A stretch of 64,000 bases of DNA from Leptolyngbya subtilissima AS-A7 (GCF_039962255.1 NZ_JAMPKY010000006.1:310001-374000), one strand, 5' to 3'. Counted from the stretch's first letter, positions 8,186-19,426 are shown. Notes: generated by a model from the sequence alone, not told the origin. Made by a program: numbers and translations.

Positions 8186-9679
8186 ATGGGGCGCACACCC
8201 ACCCTCACCTACGATCGCGGCACCCTGATCCTGCATCCACCGCCGCGAGGCAAAAGCTGGGTAGACTTTGCCCATTGGGACGATCGCATTGAGAAATTCC
8301 GCGTTCCCGCTCAGCAGTACCGCGCCCTAGTCGAAACTCTGCGAGCCGAGCAAGTGCCCTTCAACGATCAGGCCCAAACCTTCAAGCCACTGGAGCTTGA
8401 TCCCCGGCTGAGCCTGGAACCCTATCCCCATCAAACAGAAGCCCTACAGGCCTGGATCGACCAGCGCTGGCGTGGTGTGGTGGTGCTCCCCACCGCTAGC
8501 GGCAAAACCTTCCTGGCCCAAATGGCTATGCAGGCCACACCTCGGCCCACACTGATTACCGTGCCGACGCTGGACTTGATGCATCAATGGTATGCCCATC
8601 TAGAGGCAGCCTTTCCCGATGTAGAAGTAGGGCTTTTAGGCGGGGGATCAAAGGATCGCACGCCGATTTTAGTGGCTACCTACGACAGTGCCGCCATCCA
8701 CGCCGAAAGCCTGGGGAACCAGTACGCCTTGCTGATCTGCGACGAATGTCACCACTTACCCAGCGACTTCAACCGGGTGATTGCTGAATACTCCATCGCG
8801 CCCTACCGGCTGGGGCTGACCGCCACTCCCGATCGCGCCGACGGTCGGCATGAGGATTTGACCCATCTGCTGGGGCCAGTGGTTTACGCCAAGTCAGCGG
8901 CAGATCTGTCGGGGGATGCCTTGGCCCCGTTTCAGATTGTGCCGATTAGGGTGAAGCTGTCGAACCAGGAGCGATCGCGCTACGACCAGCTGATTGCCCA
9001 GCGCAACCGTTTTTTGCAGGAGGCCAATATCTGGCTCAGTTCGGCCCAGGGGTGGCAGCGATTCGTTCGAGCTAGTGCCCAATCCCCAGGAGGGCGGCGG
9101 GCGATGCTGGCCCACCGAGAGGCGCGGGCGATCGCCCTGGGTACTGAGGGCAAACTGCGAGTGCTTGCCGACTTGCTCGCTCAGCACCACCCCGATCGCA
9201 CGATCATATTTACGAACGACAATGCCACGGTTTACCACATCTCCGAGACCTTTTTGATCCCCGCTATTACCCACCAAACGCCGGTCAAAGAGCGCCATGC
9301 CATCCTCCAGGATTTTCGCCATGGCCAGTACCCTACCCTGGTGGTCAGCCACGTACTCAACGAAGGAGTGGATGTGCCCGAGGCGCGGGTGGCCATTTTG
9401 CTCTCCGGCAGCGGCTCCACTCGCGAGTATGTGCAGCGGCTGGGGCGTATCTTGCGCAAGGGCAGCGGCAACAAACAGGCCATGCTTTACGAAGTTGTGG
9501 CCGAAGAAACCACCGAAGAATCTATTTCCAGTCGTCGCCGCCAGGGAGTGCAACCGTCGCCGGCTAGCCCTCGCCAGCTAGAACTAGTACCGGTAAAACC
9601 GGTCTATAGTGCTGATCCCCTACCGGCTGTGCCGCGAGCAGCAGAGGCACCATCCTTACCTCTTTCTGACCCAGAGTGA
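8186..9679 (+). CDS. XPB/Rad25-like SF2 DNA helicase
   Basis: A 497-residue protein with a short N-terminal domain, then helicase motifs: PTASGKTFLAQ (Walker A, near residue 101), DECHH (motif II), LGLTATPDR (motif III), then after a ~100-residue helical insert TIIFTNDN, VLNEGVDVP (motif V) and QRLGRILRKG (motif VI). This pattern fits archaeal/bacterial XPB-type translocases involved in DNA repair. The C-terminal 50 residues are a disordered proline-rich tail. Archaeal XPB usually works with the nuclease Bax1 (DUF790 family in bacteria); no such gene lies next to it here, and the nearest nuclease is the divergent Uma2 gene. Start ATG 8186 has no strong Shine-Dalgarno sequence. Confidence 0.9.
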   Translation: MGRTPTLTYDRGTLILHPPPRGKSWVDFAHWDDRIEKFRVPAQQYRALVETLRAEQVPFNDQAQTFKPLELDPRLSLEPYPHQTEALQAWIDQRWRGVVVLPTASGKTFLAQMAMQATPRPTLITVPTLDLMHQWYAHLEAAFPDVEVGLLGGGSKDRTPILVATYDSAAIHAESLGNQYALLICDECHHLPSDFNRVIAEYSIAPYRLGLTATPDRADGRHEDLTHLLGPVVYAKSAADLSGDALAPFQIVPIRVKLSNQERSRYDQLIAQRNRFLQEANIWLSSAQGWQRFVRASAQSPGGRRAMLAHREARAIALGTEGKLRVLADLLAQHHPDRTIIFTNDNATVYHISETFLIPAITHQTPVKERHAILQDFRHGQYPTLVVSHVLNEGVDVPEARVAILLSGSGSTREYVQRLGRILRKGSGNKQAMLYEVVAEETTEESISSRRRQGVQPSPASPRQLELVPVKPVYSADPLPAVPRAAEAPSLPLSDPE

Positions 9680-10141
9680 GCACTCACCCGTGCCACAAAA
9701 ATAATCCCAAAGATAGTGGACACAGGTGTGCTCAGAAAGCTCCTCAAACGCTATCTTAGTAGTAAGCTAAAGTCTTGCTAGAAGAGGGTTACCGGCGATC
9801 GCGCCCGAGCCTTACATCGGAGCTTTGCCCACGGCTTAATGCCGCGTTTATTGATCTAGGCTTTCCCCCACAGCCCTACGTGTCGGGTTTTGCCCTAGTT
9901 GACGAGAGTTAAGTAACGAGCTAGGTAAGCCTGGTGGTCTAGTTCTTTGGCCTGCTGTAGTTGTAGAGCTGGCCAGCGACCCGCCTTTTACTGCCAGATT
10001 TGAGCCTTAACTTCCATTAACTTGGGAACCAGTTCGCTTGGGTTCTCGGACTCTTGCGAGCGCGGGTGCCTCTGTCTCATAGCTTTGGCGATTGCCCCAG
10101 CGCCAAGCATTCCTGCTTTCCCAATCCCCACCTATCCTTCG
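9680..10141. other. 462-base spacer without recognised gene
   Basis: No open frame with coding character and no tRNA or known riboswitch core was found. One HIP1 octamer lies near 9797. The stretch is GC-balanced like its surroundings and presumably holds the promoter of the following exported-protein gene, although no confident -35/-10 pair could be picked. Confidence 0.5.
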
Positions 10142-10882
10142 ATGAGTCACCTGTTTGCTACGGCTTTGCTTCTTACCCTTGGTGTTGGTTCAGCGGGACT
10201 GTTGACAGTTTCTGCCCAGCCGACTCAGGCCCAGTCTTTCAACCCCCTCAGCCCCTTGCAGGCGGGGCTAATGGGCACTAGCTCTGCAGTGCCCGCTCTC
10301 GACAACTACCTAGCTCAAGTAGAAATGCCCCTGGCACCAGAAGCAGGGATCGCAGAAGCTGGGACATCCTCTGCCGGGGAGCAAGACGAGTCTTTAGATG
10401 CGATCGCCGCCACGATTTGTGCTCACCTACCGGAGTGGGAGCGCCCGTCGGCGATCGCTCAAACTAAGCAGCTAGAAGCCATGCCCTATTACGGTGAAGT
10501 ACTCGATACCGATCCCATGGCTGAGCTGGCCAAAGCTTGGTGGAGTCACGAAGTTTTTGTATTCACTACCTACGGCCTCAGCGCCCGCACCGATCCCCTT
10601 TATCTCTCTGGGGTGTGGACAGCAATGGATGACCTCTGGGACTGCTACAGCGGCGATCAGCCCGAGCAGATCAATCAGGGGGAGCTGGCAGAAATGTGGC
10701 TGCTGCATCACCGCTTGGTCAACCTAGAATGGCAAGACAATCAGTACCTAGTCACTGTTGAGCCCGTGGACGCTGGCCTGCAACTGGTGCAGTTTCCCCG
10801 CCGCGAGAATGGTCAAACTTTACCCCTAAGCATTGTCTCCACTACAGGGCAAGCCCTGGCGGTGATGTCTGGCGATTGGTGA
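10142..10882 (+). CDS. hypothetical exported protein
   Basis: About 246 residues from the ATG at 10142. This start places a clear Sec signal peptide at the N-terminus (hydrophobic LLLTLGVGSAGLL core, then AQPTQAQS as likely cleavage region). The frame is open upstream to 10022, but that part is proline-rich without signal character. The mature part is acidic, with a helical segment (ICAHLPEWERPSAI) and a C-terminal segment of beta-type alternation. No family is recognised. It probably acts in the periplasm. A strong terminator follows 18 bases after the stop. Confidence 0.7.
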   Translation: MSHLFATALLLTLGVGSAGLLTVSAQPTQAQSFNPLSPLQAGLMGTSSAVPALDNYLAQVEMPLAPEAGIAEAGTSSAGEQDESLDAIAATICAHLPEWERPSAIAQTKQLEAMPYYGEVLDTDPMAELAKAWWSHEVFVFTTYGLSARTDPLYLSGVWTAMDDLWDCYSGDQPEQINQGELAEMWLLHHRLVNLEWQDNQYLVTVEPVDAGLQLVQFPRRENGQTLPLSIVSTTGQALAVMSGDW

Positions 10883-10900
10883 TCCCCACGAACACAATTC

Positions 10901-10948
10901 AATAAGAGAAAGCCTCCGACTCGTTTGAATCGGAGGCTTTCTCTTATT
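10901..10948. terminator. strong (bidirectional) hairpin terminator
   Basis: A perfect 19-bp inverted repeat (10901-10919 with 10930-10948) around a 10-base loop. The GC-rich core is flanked by AATAAGAGAAA/TTTCTCTTATT arms. It sits between the exported-protein gene and the oppositely oriented secG, so it can stop transcription from both sides. Confidence 0.9.
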
Positions 10949-11108
10949 CTTTTCAAACTCTAGTTCCTTGCCAGCTCTAGCCAAATTCGTTAGTTTTCAG
11001 ACCCTTTGTTCAAATAGGGCAAACGGTATTGACTCCTACAAGCCAGACCGTTTTTGAATCAAGGATGTTGAATCGAGGATAGTTCTTAGAGCCAAAAATT
11101 CAAAGGTT

Positions 11109-11363
11109 TTAGAGGGCAGGAGGAGTGGCGGCGACATCGAGCCAGCCTGCACTCAGCACTACCGTCAGGCCCATAAACAGCACGGTTAAGGTCCAAGTAA
11201 CGCGGTTGAGAGTGGTTTCAGCGCTTTTGGTGCTGGTAAATAGCTGGGCCTGACCACCTAGGCCGCCCAAACCATCGCCCTTAGGGCTGTGCAGCAGCAC
11301 CAGGGCCGTTAGACCCACAGCAGCAACCATCCAGATAACTTTCAAAATTGTGATAACTATCAT
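11109..11363 (-). CDS. secG: preprotein translocase subunit SecG
   Basis: An 84-residue protein with the SecG layout: N-terminal membrane helix (VIWMVAAVGLTALVLL), the conserved cytoplasmic loop HSPKGDGLGGLGG and the family's F-x-S-x-K-x-A/T-E-T-x-L-x-R pattern (FTSTKSAETTLNR), then a second membrane helix. SecG is the small accessory subunit of the SecYEG channel in the plasma or thylakoid membrane. It lies 90 bases downstream of gpmI on the same strand, a gene order often seen in cyanobacteria, and is probably co-transcribed with it. Confidence 0.95.
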   Translation of the reverse strand: MIVITILKVIWMVAAVGLTALVLLHSPKGDGLGGLGGQAQLFTSTKSAETTLNRVTWTLTVLFMGLTVVLSAGWLDVAATPPAL

Positions 11364-11453
11364 CGCGTTTTTAAACTAACCTGCTCAAAATAATGGCCCA
11401 ATCTTCACTATACCCCAAGCCTTCCAGCCATTCCAGCATCGCCTCAGGTAGGA

Positions 11454-13052
11454 CTAGAGGGAGAGTTTAACCGGGGTACGGTTGTTGCGAATTTCTACAT
11501 CGGCGGGGAGAAACATTGAGCGCCCGGTCATTTCTTGGGGCTGAGGCAGACCCAAAATTTGCAGAATGGTCGGGGCAATATCAGACAGCCGCCCGTCTTC
11601 GCGAAGATTAACGTCGCCACCGTAGGCAGGCACCTTGAGCTTCTCACCTTCAACCAGAATAAAGGGCACCGGGTTGGTGGTGTGGGCTGTCCAGGGCTTG
11701 TGGTTTTCGTCCCACATCAGCTCGGCGTTGCCGTGGTCAGCAATGATAATGGCGGTGCCCCCAGCTTTGCCAATACCGTCAATTAAGCGGCCTAGCTCGT
11801 GGTCAACGGCTTGAAGAGCCGTGATCGTGGACTCCATCTTGCCGGTGTGACCCACCATGTCGGGGTTGGCGTAGTTGATCACCACCAGCGAATAAATCCC
11901 TTTTTTGATGGCAGCTAGGGCGGTGTTGGTCACCGCCGCCGCCGACATGGCCGGAGCCTTATCGTAGGTCGCGACCATCGGGCTAGATACCAGCTCTCGG
12001 TCTTCGCCCTTTAGGGGTTCTTCCAGACCACCGTTAAAGAAGTAGGTGACATGGGCGTACTTTTCGGTTTCGGCGGTGCGAAACTGCTTAAGCCCATGGT
12101 TGGCTACTACTTCGCCCAAAATGTTGCTCAGGTTTTGAGGCTGAAAGGCCACCTTGACCGGCATCTCCGGGTCGTACTGGGTCATAGTGACAAAGCTTAG
12201 GGGTGCCACTAAATTCCGCTCAAAGCCCTTAAAGTTGGGATCAACTAGAGCCTGAGTTAGCTGGCGAGCGCGATCGGGGCGGAAGTTGAAGAAGATTACG
12301 CCGTCCTCTGGGGCGATCGCACCGGGAGCCAGCCGCACTGGCTCTACAAATTCATCGTTGATCTCCTGGTCATAGGATTCCAGCAGCGCTTCCATGGCGG
12401 TTTTGCCGCTGCCCTCGCCGGGGTCGGTCATCACTCGGTAGGCCTTCTCGACGCGATCCCAACGGTTGTCGCGATCCATGGCGTAGTAGCGGCCGCTGAG
12501 AGTGACCAAGCGGCCCAGGCCTAGCCGGTCAACGTAGTCCTGAATTTTTTGAACCGACACCCTACCTTCGGTGGGCTTTGTGTCGCGGCCATCGGTAATG
12601 ACGTGAATGCAAACTTCATCAACGTCTTGGGCTTTGGCCATCTCTAGCAGGCCAAACAGGTGAGAGAGGTGAGAGTGCACGCCCCCCTCAGAGCACAGCC
12701 CCACTAGATGCAGCTTACTATTGCGGTAGCGCACCGCCTGACACACTTCTAGAAAAGCCTCGTTCTCTTGCAGGGTGCCGTCTTCTACGGCGTCAGAAAT
12801 ACGCACCAATTCTTGGGGCACAATGCGCCCTGCACCAATGTTGAGGTGACCAACTTCGGAATTGCCCATCTGACCGTCGGGCAGCCCCACATCCTTGCCT
12901 GATGTACGAATTAAAGTGCGGGGATAAGCGGCCCACAGACTATCCATAACCGGAGTCTTTGCGGCGGCGACAGCGTTACCGTCGGTATTTTCCCGATATC
13001 CCCAGCCGTCAAGAATGATTAAAACCATCGGCGGGACTGACGCTTGACTCAT
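11454..13052 (-). CDS. gpmI: 2,3-bisphosphoglycerate-independent phosphoglycerate mutase
   Basis: 532 residues, the normal iPGM length. The alkaline-phosphatase-fold metal and catalytic motifs are all present: LIILDGWGYRE at the N-terminus, the phosphoserine site MGNSEVGHLNIGAGR, ITDGRDTKP, FFNFRPDRARQL, and the C-terminal NYANPDMVGHTG and IIADHGNAE with metal-binding Asp/His. It interconverts 3- and 2-phosphoglycerate in the cytoplasm using two Mn2+ and no bisphosphoglycerate cofactor. In cyanobacteria this enzyme controls carbon flow out of the Calvin cycle toward lower glycolysis and is inhibited by the small protein PirC; no pirC gene is evident here. secG follows on the same strand. Confidence 0.97.
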   Translation of the reverse strand: MSQASVPPMVLIILDGWGYRENTDGNAVAAAKTPVMDSLWAAYPRTLIRTSGKDVGLPDGQMGNSEVGHLNIGAGRIVPQELVRISDAVEDGTLQENEAFLEVCQAVRYRNSKLHLVGLCSEGGVHSHLSHLFGLLEMAKAQDVDEVCIHVITDGRDTKPTEGRVSVQKIQDYVDRLGLGRLVTLSGRYYAMDRDNRWDRVEKAYRVMTDPGEGSGKTAMEALLESYDQEINDEFVEPVRLAPGAIAPEDGVIFFNFRPDRARQLTQALVDPNFKGFERNLVAPLSFVTMTQYDPEMPVKVAFQPQNLSNILGEVVANHGLKQFRTAETEKYAHVTYFFNGGLEEPLKGEDRELVSSPMVATYDKAPAMSAAAVTNTALAAIKKGIYSLVVINYANPDMVGHTGKMESTITALQAVDHELGRLIDGIGKAGGTAIIIADHGNAELMWDENHKPWTAHTTNPVPFILVEGEKLKVPAYGGDVNLREDGRLSDIAPTILQILGLPQPQEMTGRSMFLPADVEIRNNRTPVKLSL

Positions 13053-13340
13053 AGGTAAGAATCCTTGGGAGTTGGACTAACGTCTCAGCAATCATACTAT
13101 CCAGAAATTTGGCCCCAATCTGAGCTGGGACGGAGCTGGAATAGCCGTTTAAAGACTCACTTACACGCGATCGCGCCAGGCAGATACATTTAGTTCGCTG
13201 CTGTGAGTGCGTAACCCACAGCACGAAAAGCTAGCAACTGTACTCTGAACCCAGCCTAAACGCGCTATACAGGCATGTGACCAGGTTAAAGCGCAATTTA
13301 AGAGAAATTTTTATAAACTGCATATTACTCTACATCGGCG

Positions 13341-15050
<1,710 letters not shown>

Positions 15051-15180
15051 GGGCGGCTCCAAAGGCGGGGAGTAAACGAATCTTTACCAAAGGTAACGAA
15101 AAATGGGGGCAGGTTGTTGACTCTTGCGCTATCTGGCTAATTCATCTCTGGGAGAAAAATCGATCCGCCGCTGCGCCCAC

Positions 15181-15208
15181 AAAAAAGGACGCAGCTAGGC
15201 TACGTCCT
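15181..15208 (-). terminator. Rho-independent terminator, minus strand
   Basis: On the minus strand a 10-bp stem (one T-G pair) with loop CTA is followed by six T residues (15186-15181). It lies 53 bases downstream of the stop of the 140-residue gene at 15261-15683. Confidence 0.88.
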
Positions 15209-15260
15209 CGTTAATTCACTAGTAAAACTTTAGCCTCAGGCATAACCTGAGAACTACTGA

Positions 15261-15683
15261 CTACTTCTTCATGTCCTTAGCCATTTTGCGGAACATGTCG
15301 AGGCTGGTATCGACCTTGCGACGCTCGGAGCTAGCATCCTTCTTGACAGCAGGTTGAATAGAGATTTCAGACGGGGCAATCTTTTCCACAGACAGGCCCT
15401 GCTGCTCTTGCAGACGTTTAGCCTCTAGAGCAGAAATTTGCCGAACGCTTTCTTTTTCTACGGTTTCGCCGCGCTTTTTGGCAAAGGTGCGCCGCACGGT
15501 CTTAGACGAGCGCATGTACTCAATGTTGCCATAGCTCTTAGCGTCGTCCTCATTCAGAAAATAAGCCCCCCCGACCTGTTTGATGGTGGGTTGCTGGGGG
15601 GCGGGCTGCCGCCGCACGGGACGGTCTGACTCGCCGGGATTCTTAGCTTTGCCGCCAAACAACCCGCGAATAAATCCAGTCAT
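15261..15683 (-). CDS. conserved-type basic hypothetical protein
   Basis: A 140-residue, strongly basic protein (MTGFIRGLFGGKAKNPG at the N-terminus). The central block FLNEDDAKSYGNIEYMRSSKTVRRTFAKK looks like the conserved part; the rest is charged and likely disordered, ending in a lysine-rich helix (MFRKMAKDMKK). There is no signal peptide or membrane span. It is flanked by its own terminator downstream and a 279-base spacer upstream, so it is probably a single-gene unit. I have seen similar short proteins in cyanobacterial genomes but cannot name a function. Confidence 0.8.
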   Translation of the reverse strand: MTGFIRGLFGGKAKNPGESDRPVRRQPAPQQPTIKQVGGAYFLNEDDAKSYGNIEYMRSSKTVRRTFAKKRGETVEKESVRQISALEAKRLQEQQGLSVEKIAPSEISIQPAVKKDASSERRKVDTSLDMFRKMAKDMKK

Positions 15684-15962
15684 GAAGCTCTCCTGCGTCT
15701 GTAAATAGTAGGGTCGAATGAACCAAGCCCGCAGGCAAAGCGCCCCTAATCAGGGCAGATGGCCAGACTAGACTTAGCTGAAGGTTTGTTAACTCCTATG
15801 TTAACTTTTGTTGGCAGCAAAGTTGGCAGCAAATTGGCCTAATCCTCGTTTTGTATCAGGTTGGGCGTTTATGAGAGCAGTTCATGGAGCAAGCCGCAGC
15901 GGCCAGCGATTTCTAGAGCATAGGAGCAGGGCCAAGGCGAAGAAATACTAGAGTGGGTAAGG

Positions 15963-16631
15963 ATGTTTTACCCCCTTGCTATGGTCACTTCTCCGTCTTC
16001 GCCCTTTGCCGCCGCTGTGCCCGTCGATCGCATTCGCTACAACGACCAGGGGCTGGTGCCTGCCATTGTGCAAGACCACCTCGACGGCACCGTGCTGATG
16101 ATGGCCTGGATGAACGCCGAATCGCTCCAGCGCACTCTAGATAGTGGCGAAACCTGGTTCTGGAGTCGATCGCGCCAAGAGTTTTGGCACAAGGGCGCAA
16201 CCTCGGGCCATGTGCAAAAGGTGCAGGCCATCCGCTACGACTGCGACAGCGATGCCCTGCTGGTCACGGTAGAACAGTTAGGCGACATTGCCTGCCACAC
16301 GGGCGAGCGTAGCTGCTTTCATCAAGTAGACGACCACAAAGTTGCCCCGCCCGCCGATACGCTGTCTCAGGTGTTTGAGGTAATCTGCGATCGCCGCGAC
16401 CACCCCAACCCCGACTCCTACACCTGCAAGCTGCTGGCCGGAGGCGACAACAAAATTCTCAAAAAAATTGGCGAAGAAGCCGCTGAGGTCGTGATGGCCT
16501 GCAAGGATGATGACGCCGATGCGATCGCCGGGGAAGCCGCCGACCTGATGTACCACACCCTAGTTGCCCTAGCCCACCACGGGGTTGATATTAAGGACGT
16601 GTACCGCAAGCTCCAAGAGCGGAGACGGTAA
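15963..16631 (+). CDS. hisIE: bifunctional phosphoribosyl-AMP cyclohydrolase / phosphoribosyl-ATP pyrophosphatase
   Basis: About 222 residues. The HisI half (residues ~25-125) has [28 protein letters not shown], the zinc/magnesium site YDCDSD and [10 protein letters not shown]. The HisE half (~135-222) has the MazG-like acidic helices [13 protein letters not shown] and GEAADLMYH. It catalyses steps 2 and 3 of histidine synthesis (PR-ATP to PR-AMP to ProFAR) in the cytoplasm. Two starts are in frame, ATG 15963 and ATG 15981; the second removes an unconserved MFYPLA leader and may be the true one. No other his gene is in the window. Confidence 0.95.
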   Translation: MFYPLAMVTSPSSPFAAAVPVDRIRYNDQGLVPAIVQDHLDGTVLMMAWMNAESLQRTLDSGETWFWSRSRQEFWHKGATSGHVQKVQAIRYDCDSDALLVTVEQLGDIACHTGERSCFHQVDDHKVAPPADTLSQVFEVICDRRDHPNPDSYTCKLLAGGDNKILKKIGEEAAEVVMACKDDDADAIAGEAADLMYHTLVALAHHGVDIKDVYRKLQERRR

Positions 16632-16642
16632 TGTGAGTGGAT

Positions 16643-16722
16643 GAGTGGATGGGTAGGGAGACAGATAAAGATACTGTTTCAATCCCTCACCCATCCACCC
16701 CCCACTCCCTACCCATCCACTC
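16643..16722. terminator. 18-bp inverted repeat between convergent hisIE and rsmG
   Basis: A perfect 18-base inverted repeat (16643-16660 with 16705-16722), built of GAGTGGATGGGTAGGG-like sequence and enclosing 44 bases, lies directly between the stops of two convergent genes. It could act as a bidirectional terminator, although it has no T-run. Similar GGGTAGG/GGAGTGG strings recur in other spacers of this window. Confidence 0.6.
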
Positions 16723-16723
16723 C

Positions 16724-17458
16724 CTACACCAACGGCGTCTTCGACGGGATCCCCGGCAGGCGCGGAAACTTGTCTGGCGTGCGCTCTACTTTAGTGAGCA
16801 CGACGTTGTGGCGCACGCCCTGGGTGATGGGCGTGATCTGCGATCGCACCTCCAATAGCTTGCCGCCCAGACGCGGCAGGATAGCTGTCAAGCCAGCTTC
16901 CTCTTCTGCCGACCACTGGCCTCGGTAAAGAATGGCTTGGCCGCCCAGGTTTAACAGAGGCAGGGCATACTCAGCGCAGGTGTTGACCGGGCCAACCGCC
17001 CGCAGCAGAGCCAGGTCATAGGATTCGCGGTGAATGGGCTGGTGGGCCACCTGCTCGGCTCGCTGGGGCAAAAAGCTGACGTTAGCGATCCCCAAAGTTT
17101 CGCAGACGGTTTCGAGGGCGACGAGCTTTTTGCGGGTGGCGTCGAGCAGGGCGATCGCCCAGTGGGGAAACACCAGCGCCACCGGCAGGCCGGGGAAGCC
17201 GCCCCCGGTGCCAACATCAACCACCTTGAGCGCGTCGGCACTGGCTCCCTCGCTCAGCCACGGGGCCACACCCTGAAGCGAATCCCACAGGTGCTTTTCC
17301 CAAAAATCCTCAGGGGTGGTGATGCGGGTTAGATTGACCTGCTGGTTGGCTGCCAAAATGGCGTCGTAGAGCAGCTGAAAACTCTGCTGCTGGCGATCGC
17401 TAGGCTGCCAGTGCAAAGTACTCTGCCAGCGATCGCCGTAGGAAGGTAGCATGTCCAT
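16724..17458 (-). CDS. rsmG: 16S rRNA (guanine-527-N7)-methyltransferase RsmG
   Basis: 244 residues, typical for RsmG/GidB. The SAM-binding Rossmann motif is VVDVGTGGGFPGLPVAL, preceded by the family's NLTRITTPEDFWEKHLWDSL block, with LLRAVGP downstream. It methylates G527 of 16S rRNA in the 530 loop. It lies 15 bases downstream of the ABC ATPase gene on the same strand, so both are probably one transcript. The stop lies right at the edge of the inverted repeat shared with hisIE. Confidence 0.95.
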   Translation of the reverse strand: MDMLPSYGDRWQSTLHWQPSDRQQQSFQLLYDAILAANQQVNLTRITTPEDFWEKHLWDSLQGVAPWLSEGASADALKVVDVGTGGGFPGLPVALVFPHWAIALLDATRKKLVALETVCETLGIANVSFLPQRAEQVAHQPIHRESYDLALLRAVGPVNTCAEYALPLLNLGGQAILYRGQWSAEEEAGLTAILPRLGGKLLEVRSQITPITQGVRHNVVLTKVERTPDKFPRLPGIPSKTPLV

Positions 17459-17473
17459 AAAATTCTAAAGTGC

Positions 17474-18130
17474 CTATCCGGCGGTGGTCGAAAGGGTTGT
17501 TGTCGGCACCGGAGCCAGACGGCCATGATCGAGATGCCAGCAGCGATCGGCCAGCTGAGCCAGTTCGTCGGCATCGTGAGACACCACCAGCAGTGTCCAA
17601 TTCTGCTTGAGCTGCTTGAGCAGCGCAATGATCTGCTGACGCATCGACCAGTCTAATCCGGCGGTGGGTTCATCCAGCAGCAGTAGGTAGGGCTTGCGAA
17701 TGAGTTGTACCGCTAGAGCCAGGCGCCGCTGCTGCCCGCCGCTGAGGGCGTGGGGCGCCGCCTTGAGGGAGAGCTGCTCTAGCCCTACCGCCCGCAGCGC
17801 TTGCTCAATCTGGTCACGGGCCATTTCTGGATGGCCCAGACGCAGTTCTTCCAGCAGGCTGTGCCCGCAAAAGTGGCGTTCAGGAAACTGAAACACCAGC
17901 CCCGCCAGCTGCCGCAGCGACTCAGGGTCGAGGTCTTGCTGCCGCCACTGAATCGTGCCCTGGGTGGGTTGAGCAAACCCTGCCATCAGCTCTAGCAGCG
18001 TACTCTTGCCCGACCCGCTCGGTCCGTAGATCAACCCTAGCTGCTGGGGCGCTAGCTCGAGGGAAATATCCTGCAAGATGGCCTTAGGGCTGGCCGGGGG
18101 ATGATAGGTCAGTTGGCGAAGATAGAGCAT
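17474..18130 (-). CDS. ECF/CbiO-type ABC transporter ATP-binding protein
   Basis: About 218 residues with start ATG 18130 (MLYLRQLTYHPPA); the frame extends to 18148. A single ABC domain shows GPSGSGKST (Walker A), VFQFPERHFCG (Q-loop with the FPE signature common in EcfA/CbiO proteins), LSGGQQRR (signature), LLLLDEPTAGLD (Walker B) and SHDADE (H-loop). It powers an ECF-type vitamin/metal importer or a related transporter; no T-component or S-component gene adjoins it, so the substrate is unknown. The downstream partner is rsmG, separated by 15 bases. Confidence 0.88.
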   Translation of the reverse strand: MLYLRQLTYHPPASPKAILQDISLELAPQQLGLIYGPSGSGKSTLLELMAGFAQPTQGTIQWRQQDLDPESLRQLAGLVFQFPERHFCGHSLLEELRLGHPEMARDQIEQALRAVGLEQLSLKAAPHALSGGQQRRLALAVQLIRKPYLLLLDEPTAGLDWSMRQQIIALLKQLKQNWTLLVVSHDADELAQLADRCWHLDHGRLAPVPTTTLSTTAG

Positions 18131-18431
18131 TCCACCCGCACAATACAACAGAAGACAACACGACTAAATTCTGCGAAAACCAGTACAGCCACCATGACCG
18201 ACAGCCGATACCTTTTCCAGTGTGCCCTACTAGGTTGCCATTGGTAGAGAGCCGAGGCCGATTTGACGAGAGCTAGGCCAGTGTAGCTTCTGTAACATTA
18301 CCGCTGCAAACTCCTAGGTAATTCGCCACAATTGGGCCATCAGGTATCACGATGGCTGATTGAGCAGGCATCTCTCCCTCCAAGTCATACTGTTCCGTTT
18401 TGATGTTCAGGTCGTAAGGGGTAATTTATTC

Positions 18432-19367
18432 ATGGTTTTTCACGTTCGCCTGGCTCCACCTCGATTGAGTTCGCGCCTCAAAGCACTGTCTGCTGGTGCT
18501 CTCACCACAGCCTTTTTAGCGCTTACTCCCCTGTCGGCCCATGCTGGAGATCCGTTCCGCCCCAACGATCCTCACGAAATTGGCGACAAGACTGAGGCCG
18601 TTTTTAACGCGCTCTTCTACGAAGGCAACTACACCGCAGCCCAGTCACTAGTTGGGCAGGCGATCGCAGCTGAGCCCGACGAGCCTATGAACTACGCCGT
18701 TGCGGCAGCGCTTGGCTACCTCAACAAAGATTTAGACAAGCTGGCCGAACAGGCCCGCCTCACCCAGCAAACTGCCACTGCTCTCAAAGAAACAGACCCC
18801 CTGCGTGGCCACCTCTACACCGCTGTGGGCATTTTCATGGAAGGTGCCCATGTTCTGCAAACCCAGGGGATCGCTCGAGGCACTCCCTCGACCCTGCGCC
18901 TGCTGCAGCGGGTCTTTAGCGAGCTGGCAGCCGCGGAGCGCATCGACGCCAACGACCCAGAACTCAGCCTGCTCAAAGGCTTTATGGATTTGCTGCTAGC
19001 GGTCAATCTGCCCTTTGCCAACCCTGATCAGGCGATCGCCCGGCTACAAAACGGCAGCCCTGCCTATCTGGCCCACCGGGGTGTTGCCATTGGCATGCGT
19101 GACCTAGGGCGCTATGACGAAGCCCTAGCCGAGGTCGACAAGGCGCTAACGGCCGCCCCCAACAATCCTGATTTGATTTATCTCAAAGCACAGATTCTAT
19201 TTCTGCAGCAGAAGTATGACGCCAGTCTGCCCCTATACCAATCAGCGCTGACCTACGCTGACCAGCTGCCAGCCTCGACGGTGCAGCAAATTACTCTTGA
19301 GGCCTGCCAGGCTGAGGGAATCGCTGGGGAGGTCTGCGTCGAGCGATCGCGCAATCTCGAACCCTAG
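18432..19367 (+). CDS. Sll0314/Alr1548-type exported TPR protein
   Basis: About 311 residues from the ATG at 18432, which places a signal peptide at the start (ALSAGALTTAFLALTPLSAHA before GDPF). The mature start GDPFRPNDPHEIGDKTEAVFNALFYEGNY is characteristic of a cyanobacterial TPR family typified by Sll0314 and Alr1548. TPR-like helical repeats run to the end (RYDEALAEVDKALTAAPNNPDL is the clearest unit). It is likely periplasmic or lumenal, and its precise role is unknown. The next gene, DUF3531, starts 59 bases downstream on the same strand. Confidence 0.82.
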   Translation: MVFHVRLAPPRLSSRLKALSAGALTTAFLALTPLSAHAGDPFRPNDPHEIGDKTEAVFNALFYEGNYTAAQSLVGQAIAAEPDEPMNYAVAAALGYLNKDLDKLAEQARLTQQTATALKETDPLRGHLYTAVGIFMEGAHVLQTQGIARGTPSTLRLLQRVFSELAAAERIDANDPELSLLKGFMDLLLAVNLPFANPDQAIARLQNGSPAYLAHRGVAIGMRDLGRYDEALAEVDKALTAAPNNPDLIYLKAQILFLQQKYDASLPLYQSALTYADQLPASTVQQITLEACQAEGIAGEVCVERSRNLEP

Positions 19368-19426
19368 CCTCCACAAGTTCAGGTAAGTTAAGCCCTATGC
19401 TGAGTAATGCAGTATGGGGCTTAACT

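Noticed and set aside
13009-13224. 71-codon frame overlapping the gpmI start
   Set aside because: It overlaps a firmly identified gene and its amino-acid makeup is that of a chance frame.
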